This document shows, piece by piece, positions 51,680-58,637 of a stretch of 64,000 bases of DNA. This stretch comes from Archangium violaceum Cb vi76. GTDB taxonomy: Bacteria > Myxococcota > Myxococcia > Myxococcales > Myxococcaceae. The position numbers were made by a program, and so were the translations under genes. Each line of letters opens with the position of its first letter. Positions within the stretch are counted from its first letter, which is position 1. The stretch lies in NCBI RefSeq assembly GCF_000733295.1, contig NZ_JPMI01000075.1, positions 50,240 to 114,239 on the forward strand, given 5' to 3'. The notes below the pieces were generated by a model, which made no database searches, was not told the origin of the DNA, and worked only from the letters and a program-made list of their open reading frames with translations.

Positions 51680-51712
51680 CCCTCGCCCTCCGGGAGAGGG
51701 ACGGGGTGAGGG
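51680..51712 (-). repeat. Dispersed hairpin repeat (copy 8)
   Basis: CCCTCCGGGAGAGGG with an ACGGGGTGAGGG tail, orientation as copy 1. It lies nine bases after the Rieske stop. Confidence 0.88.
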
Positions 51713-51773
51713 TACCTGGAACAACCAGGTTGCCCCTCGCCCCGGCCCACCGTGGGGAGCACGGGGACGGATA

Positions 51774-51806
51774 CCCTCACCCTTTCCCTCTCCCGGGGGG
51801 AGAGGG
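51774..51806 (+). repeat. Dispersed hairpin repeat (copy 9)
   Basis: A CCCTCACCCTTT tail is followed by CCCTCTCCC and GGGAGAGGG. With copy 8 it forms a head-to-head pair, tails inward, between convergent genes, as copies 1 and 2 do. Confidence 0.9.
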
Positions 51807-51818
51807 GTGGATCCAACC

Positions 51819-53006
51819 CTAGTAGAGTCGGCTCCAGAACGAGCGCCGCGCCGAGATGTGATCCAACGCGTCCTGCAGCTCCTCGTCGTAGTCGGCCCGG
51901 GTGGCGATGTCCGCCATCGCGATGATGCCCACCAGCCGGTCGTCCCTCTCCACCACCGGCACGCGGCGCACCTGGCGGCGGCCCATCAACGCGATGATGC
52001 CGTGGATGTCCTCGTCCGGCGTCACCACCTCCACGTCATCCGTCATGATGTCCCGGGCGAGCATGCCGTCCGGCGGCCGTCCCTCGGCCAGCGTGCGGAT
52101 GACCAGGTCCCGGTCCGTGATGAGGCCGCGCAGCCGGCCCTGCTTGTCCACCACCGGCACCACGCCGCAGTCCTCGTCCTTCATGATGCGCGCCACCTCG
52201 CGCAGGGTGCTGTCCAGCTGCGCGCTCTTCACGGTGCGCGTCATGATTTCCCGCGCGTTCAAGGGCTCGCGCTTCCACCGGCCCTGGCGCCGCGTCTCGC
52301 CGCGGGGAGCCCCCGTCTGGCTCATGCCCATCAGGTCCGAGTACACCTCGCCCGTGCCCGCGCGCTGCTCCGCTCCCGGCCGGTCCTCGCGCCATCGCTC
52401 CTCGCGCCAGCGCGACTCCCGGTCGCGCGGATCTCGAGGGCCAACCCCGGCCCGCGTCATGCGCTCGTCCTCTTCGTACGGGGCCTTCGCGCCCGGCTCC
52501 TGGCCCGTGCCCGAGCGGTCCCACGGGCGGTACTCGCGCGGCGGATGGTCGTCCTCCAGCGAGTGGTAGCGCTCCTGCTCGCCCAGCAGCGGCCCCGGGC
52601 CCATGCCCGCGGCATCGTCGGCGTTGCGATCATCCCGCCCGTAGGGGCCGTGGGGCATGCTGGCGCTGAGGCCCGTGGGGCGCTCGACGGGACGGCCCCG
52701 GCCCCGGTGGAAGAGGCCGCGGCGCTGCGGAACCCGCTCGTAGCGCGTGTCGTCCCCGGGAGGCGGTGCGCCCTCCTCGGTGCGCGGCTGGGCCATGCGC
52801 AACTGGGCGGCGCGGTGGAAGCGGCCCTCCCTCACCTCGGGGGGCTCGTCACGCTCGGTGCTCCAGCCGGTGACGTCGGACTCGGAGCGCTCGCGGGAGC
52901 CCGGCGGAGACTCCGCGGCGCGGCGCTCGCGCTCGGCGTGCGTACCGTTGGGCGGCGAGCCGCGGACCGGGGTGTCCCTTCCATCATCGGTGTGCCTCTG
53001 GGCCAT
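51819..53006 (-). CDS. CBS-pair protein with long disordered N-terminus
   Basis: This is a 395-residue protein. The first 250 residues are rich in Arg, Asp, Glu, Gly and Pro, have no predicted fold and repeat short RRDR/REER-like charged runs. The C-terminal half is a CBS pair: AREIMTRTVKSAQLDST and VPVVDKQGRLRGLITDRDLV, then ARDIMTDDVEVVTPDED and RRVPVVERDDRLVGIIAMAD. It likely senses an adenine nucleotide. AGGAGGT precedes the ATG by about 10 bases. It follows the ArsA pair on the same strand. Confidence 0.88.
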   Translation of the reverse strand: MAQRHTDDGRDTPVRGSPPNGTHAERERRAAESPPGSRERSESDVTGWSTERDEPPEVREGRFHRAAQLRMAQPRTEEGAPPPGDDTRYERVPQRRGLFHRGRGRPVERPTGLSASMPHGPYGRDDRNADDAAGMGPGPLLGEQERYHSLEDDHPPREYRPWDRSGTGQEPGAKAPYEEDERMTRAGVGPRDPRDRESRWREERWREDRPGAEQRAGTGEVYSDLMGMSQTGAPRGETRRQGRWKREPLNAREIMTRTVKSAQLDSTLREVARIMKDEDCGVVPVVDKQGRLRGLITDRDLVIRTLAEGRPPDGMLARDIMTDDVEVVTPDEDIHGIIALMGRRQVRRVPVVERDDRLVGIIAMADIATRADYDEELQDALDHISARRSFWSRLY

Positions 53007-53176
53007 GGGGATGCGACCTCCTGAGCTGTGTGTGCCGCCGGAGGCTCGGCACGCACCCGGTTTCCTCCAAGGCCCCCGGAGGACACGGCGCGCCCGGCTG
53101 TCGGCCCACGGGCATGCCCACCCCCACCGAGTGCCCGGCTCCGGACACCCGCCCTGTCCTCGGGGACGGGCTTCCC

Positions 53177-54292
53177 TCAGGAGGTGGCGAGCGCCTCGCC
53201 CAGGCGCACCAGGCCGCCGAAGTCCTCCAGCTCGCCGCCGGCCTCGGGAGCGGCCACCGCCACGGCGCCCGCGGGCAGCTTCTCCGCGAGCCGCGCGAGC
53301 ACGCCCCGGTGGGCCTCGGCGCGGGCCCGCTCCAGGTCCGCCAGGCGGATGAGCGCCTCCACCCCATCGCGCGCGGCACCCGCGTCCTCCACGTGCCGCA
53401 GCAGCGCCTCGGGGGACGTCAGCCCATCCTCGCGCGCCCAGCTCCGGTTGAGCACGAAGCCCGCGAAGGGCAGCCCCTTCTCGTGCAGCATGTCCCGGAA
53501 GAAGGCCGCCTCCGTCAGCGAGGCCCCCTCCGGCGACGTCACCAGCAGGAAGGCCGCGTCCGGCGACGTCAGCCGCGAGCGCAGCCGATCCGCCCTCAGC
53601 CGGATGGCCGAGAACAGCCCGCTGAAGGCCCCCATGAAGGTGCGCATCTCCTGCGTGAAGCTCTCGCCGAAGACGCTCCCCAGCACGTTGCCCAGCAGCT
53701 GCGACGTCTTGCGCCACAGCCTCCCGCCCCGGCCCTTCTCCTCCGGCAGGAAGAGCGAGACGATTCTGTCGTCCAGGAAGCGCGCCAGCCGGCCCGGTGC
53801 CTCCAGGAAGTCCAGCGCGTGGCGGCTCGGTGGCGTGTCCAGGACGATGAGCTCGTAGCGGCCCTCGTCCAGGAAGTTGTCCAGCGCCTCGGCCGCGGCG
53901 TACTCCTGCATGCCCGCCACCAGGTCCGACAGGAAGCGGTAGAGGCGGTTCTCCAGGATGGTGCGCGCCGCCTCGGGCGAGGGCGACAGCCGCCGCACGA
54001 AGCGCTCGAAGACGACGCGCGGGTCCAACATCCACACGTCCAGCCGGCCCTGTCCGGGCTCCTGGCCCGCGAAGAGGCGCTCGGGGGAGATGGGGGTGGG
54101 CTCCGCGCCGGCCTCGGACAGGCCCATGGCCTCGGCGAGCCGTTTGGCCGGGTCGATGGTCAGCACCAGCACCTTGCGGCCCGCGCGCGCCGCCGCCACG
54201 CCGAGCGCCGCCGCCGTCGTCGTCTTCCCCACGCCGCCCGCGCCACACAACACGAGGACACGTTTCTCCCGCAGCAGGGACTGGAGGCTCAT
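53177..54292 (-). CDS. ArsA/GET3-family ATPase (second of pair)
   Basis: This is a 371-residue P-loop ATPase. Walker A is GAGGVGKTTTA at 18-28, followed by TIDPAKRLAEAM (switch I), then LIVLDTPPSRHALDFLEAPG (switch II). The Cys residues that bind arsenite in ArsA are not seen, so a GET3-like client or other role is likelier than arsenite export. It overlaps the stop of the first ArsA-like gene by four bases (ATGA). Confidence 0.88.
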   Translation of the reverse strand: MSLQSLLREKRVLVLCGAGGVGKTTTAAALGVAAARAGRKVLVLTIDPAKRLAEAMGLSEAGAEPTPISPERLFAGQEPGQGRLDVWMLDPRVVFERFVRRLSPSPEAARTILENRLYRFLSDLVAGMQEYAAAEALDNFLDEGRYELIVLDTPPSRHALDFLEAPGRLARFLDDRIVSLFLPEEKGRGGRLWRKTSQLLGNVLGSVFGESFTQEMRTFMGAFSGLFSAIRLRADRLRSRLTSPDAAFLLVTSPEGASLTEAAFFRDMLHEKGLPFAGFVLNRSWAREDGLTSPEALLRHVEDAGAARDGVEALIRLADLERARAEAHRGVLARLAEKLPAGAVAVAAPEAGGELEDFGGLVRLGEALATS

Positions 54293-55329
54293 GAGGGGGC
54301 TCCGGCGCGCTCGCTCCGGGGCGGAGACGCGGGGTGGACGGTGGGACGGGCGAGGTGCCTGGCGAGCCGCTCCACCAGCTCCGGGCCGCTGCCGGGCAGC
54401 TCGGGCAGGGTGAGCAGGGGGGCCGGAAGGTTGCCCGCCAGCCGGGCCTCGGCCTCGCGGGCCCTATCCAACCGCCCCAGCGCGCGCTGTCCCAGGTGGG
54501 GCCCGTGCTCACCCAACAAGCGCTCCACCGCGGCGCGCCCGTCCGGTGAGAAGGGATTGTCCGGCATGCGGTTGAGCACGCCCGCGGCGATGGGGATGCG
54601 GTGGCGCTGGATGGCGGTGGCCAGCTCCAGCGTCTCACTCACGGGCAGGGGCTCGGGCAGGGTGACGAGCAGGGCCCCGGTGAGCCGCGGGTCCCTCAAC
54701 AACGTGAGCCCCTCGCGCACCGAGCGGCCAATGGGCCCGCCGGGCATGACGGACAGCAGCGTGTCCGGCAGCGCGGCGATGGCCAGCGCGTGGCCGGTGG
54801 CCGGCAGGTCCAGGAGGCACAACGGGTACAGGGGGCTGCCATCCGGGCGCGTGCGGCGCACCAGGTGGAGCATCTGGAAGAGGACGCCCATCTCCCGGAG
54901 GGCGGGAGCGGCCTCGAGGAAGCGGCGCAGGGCACGGGTGCGCATGGCGGCCTCGGCCATGACACGCAGCGGCAACACGTCCTGCAGGAAGAGGCGCTGG
55001 CCCTCCACGGGGGACAGGCGGACGAAGGACAGGCCCGGAGACACCTCGCGCACCTCGGGCCCGGAGACGCGCGGGGCGCCCACCAACGCGCCGAGGGCGG
55101 AGGGGCTGTCCTGCTCGTCGGAGCCCACCTCCACCTCGGCCAGCAGCACGCGCCGGCCCGCGGCCACCGCCGCGCGCGCCAGGGCCGCCGTGAGTGTCGT
55201 CTTGCCCACTCCCCCCTTGCCCGAGACGAGCAGCGCCCTCCGATCCCACAGTGCGTCGAGCAAGGCCGTCGCCCCTCCCAAGGTGGCTTCCACCAGTGGC
55301 TTCCACGTGTCGTGCAGGAAGCCAGTCAT
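54289..55329 (-). CDS. ArsA/GET3-family ATPase (first of pair)
   Basis: This is a 346-residue paralogue of the next gene. Walker A is GKGGVGKTTLTAALA, switch I VEVGSDEQDSPSAL and switch II LLDLPATGHALAIAALPD. The two chains probably form a heterodimer that replaces the fused A1-A2 halves of classical ArsA (inference). No arsR, arsB or tail-anchored substrate gene lies near. I chose the ATG at 55329; an upstream in-frame start at 55377 adds unconserved residues. Confidence 0.86.
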   Translation of the reverse strand: MTGFLHDTWKPLVEATLGGATALLDALWDRRALLVSGKGGVGKTTLTAALARAAVAAGRRVLLAEVEVGSDEQDSPSALGALVGAPRVSGPEVREVSPGLSFVRLSPVEGQRLFLQDVLPLRVMAEAAMRTRALRRFLEAAPALREMGVLFQMLHLVRRTRPDGSPLYPLCLLDLPATGHALAIAALPDTLLSVMPGGPIGRSVREGLTLLRDPRLTGALLVTLPEPLPVSETLELATAIQRHRIPIAAGVLNRMPDNPFSPDGRAAVERLLGEHGPHLGQRALGRLDRAREAEARLAGNLPAPLLTLPELPGSGPELVERLARHLARPTVHPASPPRSERAGAPS

Positions 55330-55408
55330 AACGACCGTTTCCCGGTACGACAAGGGATGCCACCGGGTGGGAGTCACCGGGCGGGCAGGCCCGGGCGTCC
55401 GCGGCCCG

Positions 55409-56092
55409 TCACTGCATGGGCCAGCGGGCGGCGATCTCCTCGCACGCGCGCTGCACGTCGCACAGCCGGCGCACCCGCGCCTTGGGCGGCAGGAACTCCT
55501 TGCCGGAGAACACGTCCACCAGGCGCACCAGCCTCGGCTCGATGGGGCCCAGCGTCGTCAGGTGCTGGTCGGCGAAGGCCTGCAGGAGCGTGGCGATGTA
55601 CTGCCCGGAGCGCTCGTCCAGCGGGTGGTGCTTGGAGAAATACAGCTTCATCACCCCGACCTTGTTGTGGCCGTTGCGGTCCACCGTCTGCAGCACCACC
55701 TGGGGCCCGACGCGGATGGTGACACCGGCCATCTGCAGCGCGGGCGGCTCCTCGCCCACCGCGGTGGCCACCACGCCCTGCAAACCCAGACGCGGGTGCA
55801 GCTTGCGGTAGTGCTCGAGCGCCTCGATGCACAGGCGGGCGCGCTGCGTGTCGAAGTCGTCCGAGAAGACGCTGGTGGCCAGGCGGTGCTGATGGTGGCG
55901 GAGGATGGCCTCGTCCTGGCCGCGGCACAGGAAGTCGGTGATGGCGTATGCGGCCTCGGGGTAGCGCAGGTACTGCGGCTCCGGCGGGTGCTTCTGGGAC
56001 TCGATGAGCCGCTTGCGGAGCGCGGGCGTCGCCGTGAGGTAGCGGCCCAGCTTGTTCACCGACACGTGAGGTGACTCCGGAAGTCCGTTCAT
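55409..56092 (-). CDS. Hypothetical protein upstream of the ArsA pair
   Basis: This is a 227-residue protein with no named family. It has GRYLTATPALRKRLI and PEAAYAITDFLCRGQDEAIL at the start and a mixed alpha/beta part (AGVTIRVGPQVVLQTVD, VGVMKLYFSKHHPLD) whose KLYFSK strand could belong to a nuclease-like fold; this is speculative. GGGAGG precedes the ATG at 56092. It is probably transcribed with the ArsA pair. Confidence 0.72.
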   Translation of the reverse strand: MNGLPESPHVSVNKLGRYLTATPALRKRLIESQKHPPEPQYLRYPEAAYAITDFLCRGQDEAILRHHQHRLATSVFSDDFDTQRARLCIEALEHYRKLHPRLGLQGVVATAVGEEPPALQMAGVTIRVGPQVVLQTVDRNGHNKVGVMKLYFSKHHPLDERSGQYIATLLQAFADQHLTTLGPIEPRLVRLVDVFSGKEFLPPKARVRRLCDVQRACEEIAARWPMQ

Positions 56093-56254
56093 GAAGTGCC
56101 TCCCTGAGAAGTCGAGATGTGAAGACATTAACGGATGGGTCTGACATGTCCTGGGAGCGGGAGTCCGAGGGAAAAGGGCCGTCTCTTGCCCTCGGGGAGG
56201 GGCGTGGACATGGGAGGGGAGGGACGTGAGCCGGGCCCCAGTTTCGGGGGAGAG

Positions 56255-57775
56255 ATGAATGGACCATCCATGCCAGCGCCCACTGCGCCGCCCGTGCTGC
56301 TGGAGGCCGGGGCGGCGGTGGGAGAGACGGCCCGGCAGCTGACGAGGCTGGGGCGGGGGGACCATGTCTGCCTCGTGTACGAGCGGCCCGAGGAGCACGT
56401 GGCGGCGCTGGTGCCGTACATCCGGCAGGGGCTCGAGCGGGGCGAGCGCTGCGTGTACGTGGTGGACGAGCACGGGGTGGGGGAAGTGGCCGCGACGCTG
56501 CGGGCGCACGGGGTGGAGACGGAGCGGGCGCGGGCGCGGGGGGCGCTCGTCTTCCTCTCGCAGCGCGAGGCCTTCCTGCGCGGGGGGCGTTTCGAGCCGG
56601 ACGAGATGATCGCCTATTTCCGCCGGGTGGAGCAGGAGTCGCTGGCGGCGGGCTTCACGGGGGTGTGCGCGACGGGGGAGATGAGCTGGGCGCTGGGGCC
56701 GGAGCCCTCGCGCGAGGAGCTGCTGCGCTACGAGACACTGCTCAACTGCTACCTGCCGGGCAGCCGGGCGATGGCCAACTGCCAGTATCACCGGAGCCGC
56801 TTCTCGCCCGAGGTCATCCGGGACGTGCTGCGCGCGCACCCGCGGGTCATCCTCGGGGACGAGGTGCACGAGAACCTCTTCTACGAGACGCCGGAGATGT
56901 TGCTGGGGGAGGAGTCGGCGGCGAGGCGGGTGGAGTGGATGGTGCGGCAGCTGAAGCGGGTGCGGGAGGCCGAGCGCAAGCTGGTGATGATGGGGATGAG
57001 GCTGTCCGAGCAGGCGGAGGAGAACGGGCGGCTGTACCAGGAGGCGCGCGAGGCGGTGAGGGCGCGGGACGAGTTCCTCTCGGTGGCGTCGCACGAGCTG
57101 AAGACGCCGCTGACGCCGCTGCGGCTGAAGCTGCAGGGGTTGAAGCGGGAGGCGGAGGGGAACGAAGGGGAGCTGGTGCCGCGCGAGCGGGTGGTGCGAG
57201 CGGCGCAGGGAGCGGAGCAGCAGTTGCGCAAGCTGGCGGTGCTGGTGGACGCGCTGCTGGACGTGTCGAGGCTGACGCAGGGGAAGCTGGCGTTGACGTG
57301 GGAGGAGTTGGATGTGACGGAGGTGGTGTGGGAGGTGGTGGAGCGGTTCGAGCAGCAGGCGGAGAAGGCGGGGAGCGAGGTGGAGGTGGTGGCGGAGCGG
57401 GAGGTGGTGGGGAGGTGGGACCGGTTGAGGCTGGAGCAGGTGGTGACGAACCTGCTGTCGAACGCGCTGAAGTACGGGGCGGGCCGGCCGGTGCACGTGA
57501 CGGTGGCGGAGGAGCGGGGGCGGGCGGTGCTGGTGGTGCGCGACGAGGGGATTGGGATTGGACCCGAGCACCAGCAGCGCATCTTCGGCAAGTTCGAGCG
57601 GGCGGTCTCGGGGCGGCACTACGGAGGGTTGGGGCTGGGGCTCTACATCACGAGGCAGATCGTCCAGGCGTTGGGGGGGAGCATCGAGGTGGAGAGCGAG
57701 CCGGGCCGGGGCGCCACGTTCCGCGTGGTGTTACCGCGCACCACTCCCTCTCCCCTCGGGAGAGGGCCGGGGTGA
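56255..57775 (+). CDS. Sensor histidine kinase with MEDS domain
   Basis: This is a 506-residue kinase. The N-terminal half is an MEDS-type sensor (RLGRGDHVCLVYERPEEHVAALVPYIRQGLERGERCVYV, from 56346) with the DHVCLVY motif. HisKA has His280 in FLSVASHELKTPLTPL, then HATPase_c (NLLSNALKYG, DEGIGIG, GLGLGLYITRQI). The last nine residues (TTPSPLGRG with PG) are encoded by the dispersed hairpin repeat at 57746, which also supplies the stop. The divergent gene at 56092 shares the 162-base promoter region. Confidence 0.9.
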   Translation: MNGPSMPAPTAPPVLLEAGAAVGETARQLTRLGRGDHVCLVYERPEEHVAALVPYIRQGLERGERCVYVVDEHGVGEVAATLRAHGVETERARARGALVFLSQREAFLRGGRFEPDEMIAYFRRVEQESLAAGFTGVCATGEMSWALGPEPSREELLRYETLLNCYLPGSRAMANCQYHRSRFSPEVIRDVLRAHPRVILGDEVHENLFYETPEMLLGEESAARRVEWMVRQLKRVREAERKLVMMGMRLSEQAEENGRLYQEAREAVRARDEFLSVASHELKTPLTPLRLKLQGLKREAEGNEGELVPRERVVRAAQGAEQQLRKLAVLVDALLDVSRLTQGKLALTWEELDVTEVVWEVVERFEQQAEKAGSEVEVVAEREVVGRWDRLRLEQVVTNLLSNALKYGAGRPVHVTVAEERGRAVLVVRDEGIGIGPEHQQRIFGKFERAVSGRHYGGLGLGLYITRQIVQALGGSIEVESEPGRGATFRVVLPRTTPSPLGRGPG

Positions 57776-57779
57776 GGGT
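57746..57779 (-). repeat. Dispersed hairpin repeat (copy 10)
   Basis: CCCTCTCCCCTCGGGAGAGGG is followed by a CCGGGGTGAGGG tail. It overlaps the end of the MEDS kinase gene and contains its stop codon. Confidence 0.9.
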
Positions 57780-57862
57780 ACCCGTCACCGGGGTTGGCTC
57801 CGTGAGGCACGGCGCGCGAACGTGGGCGGCACGGCCCGGTTCTGCTACGACCCGGACTCCGT

Positions 57863-58213
57863 ATGCGAGTCAAACGAATCGTGGCCAACGTGGTGAGCCC
57901 GAAGCCGGCGGAAGCCGCGCGCTTCTACCAGGACATCCTCGGGCTCGACATCCTGATGGACATGGGGTGGATCGCGACCTACGGCTCCGAGGAGGAGATG
58001 CAGGTTCAAATCAGTTTCATCTCGGAAGGGGGCTCGGGAGCACCGGCGCCAGACCTGTCGATCGAGGTGGATGACCTGGACGCGGTGTTGCGCCGGGTGA
58101 AGAAGGCGAAGATCCCCGTGGAGTATGGCCCGTGTGACGAACCCTGGGGTGTGCGCCGGTTCTTCGTGAGGGATCCATTCGGCAAGTTGGTGAACATCCT
58201 CGTTCACGACTGA
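57863..58213 (+). CDS. VOC/glyoxalase-family protein
   Basis: This is a 116-residue single VOC domain: AEAARFYQDILGLDILMD near the start, then LSIEVDDLDAVLRRV and GVRRFFVRDPFGKLVNIL. Metal ligands are only partly conserved. It could be a glyoxalase, dioxygenase or resistance-type binding protein. Six bases after its stop comes the scar region, in which the tail of the gene at 63365 is duplicated. Confidence 0.88.
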   Translation: MRVKRIVANVVSPKPAEAARFYQDILGLDILMDMGWIATYGSEEEMQVQISFISEGGSGAPAPDLSIEVDDLDAVLRRVKKAKIPVEYGPCDEPWGVRRFFVRDPFGKLVNILVHD

Positions 58214-58219
58214 GGGCGA

Positions 58220-58306
58220 TCAGGAGTCCGCTGTATCCTCGTTGGCTTCCTTGGGACGCAGGGCCTCGTACAGCTCGGTCATGCGCTGCAGTTGCTCGAG
58301 CCGCTC
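58220..58306 (-). pseudogene. Duplicated tail of the gene at 63365 (left direct repeat)
   Basis: These 87 bases match 63365-63451 at 85 positions (differences at the GTT/GTC and GGGA/GGGC sites). On the minus strand they encode ERLEQLQRMTELYEALRPKE plus the closing residues and stop of the small protein at 63365-63574, with no start. It is fused directly to an aldolase fragment. Confidence 0.9.
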
Positions 58307-58512
58307 TCGGGCCGCCTCGCCAGGAGGTCCCGGTGGAAACGCCACTCGGAGGACGGCGCGCGCCGCCCCTCGTGGCTCCCGTCGAAGCGCATCAGCACGA
58401 GGTCCTCCGGCACCAGCGCGTCGTAGTCCATCCCCGTGGGCGTCAGCAGGAAGCCGTCCTCCACCCGCTGGCTCAGGTTGCCGCTCGTCCCTGGGAAGAT
58501 GTGGCGAATGAT
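58307..58512 (-). pseudogene. Fragment of a class II aldolase gene
   Basis: About 68 codons on the minus strand read IRHIFPGTSGNLSQRVEDG, LLTPTGMDYDALVPEDLVL and RAPSSEWRFHRDLLARRPE, the N-terminal third of a class II aldolase/adducin-type sugar-phosphate aldolase. Both ends are truncated: the upstream end meets a hairpin repeat and the downstream end meets the left direct repeat out of frame. Residues past RRPE of the normal protein (VGAVVHTHS-like) are missing. Confidence 0.85.
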
Positions 58513-58515
58513 CAG

Positions 58516-58540
58516 CCTCGGGAGAGGGCCGGGGTGAGGG
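58516..58540 (-). repeat. Dispersed hairpin repeat, truncated (copy 11)
   Basis: CCTCGGGAGAGGGCCGGGGTGAGGG lacks the outer left arm of the stem. It lies at the broken end of the aldolase fragment and near-matches copy 10, including the TATCCGTCACC/TACCCGTCACC bases that follow, so the two may have recombined. Confidence 0.8.
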
Positions 58541-58637
58541 TATCCGTCACCCAGCCTGGCTTCGTGGAGCATGGAGTTCGCGCATCTGGAGCGCTCCCTC
58601 GTTGGCGCTGCGGGGGGGTGGTCTTGAATGGGAGCCG

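Noticed and set aside
51819-54638. A single 939-codon minus-strand frame through the CBS gene and the ArsA-like genes
   Set aside because: Only its last 395 codons show a real protein (CBS pair with ribosome site at 53006). The rest is an out-of-frame, Gly/Ala/Arg-rich shadow of the ArsA-like genes.
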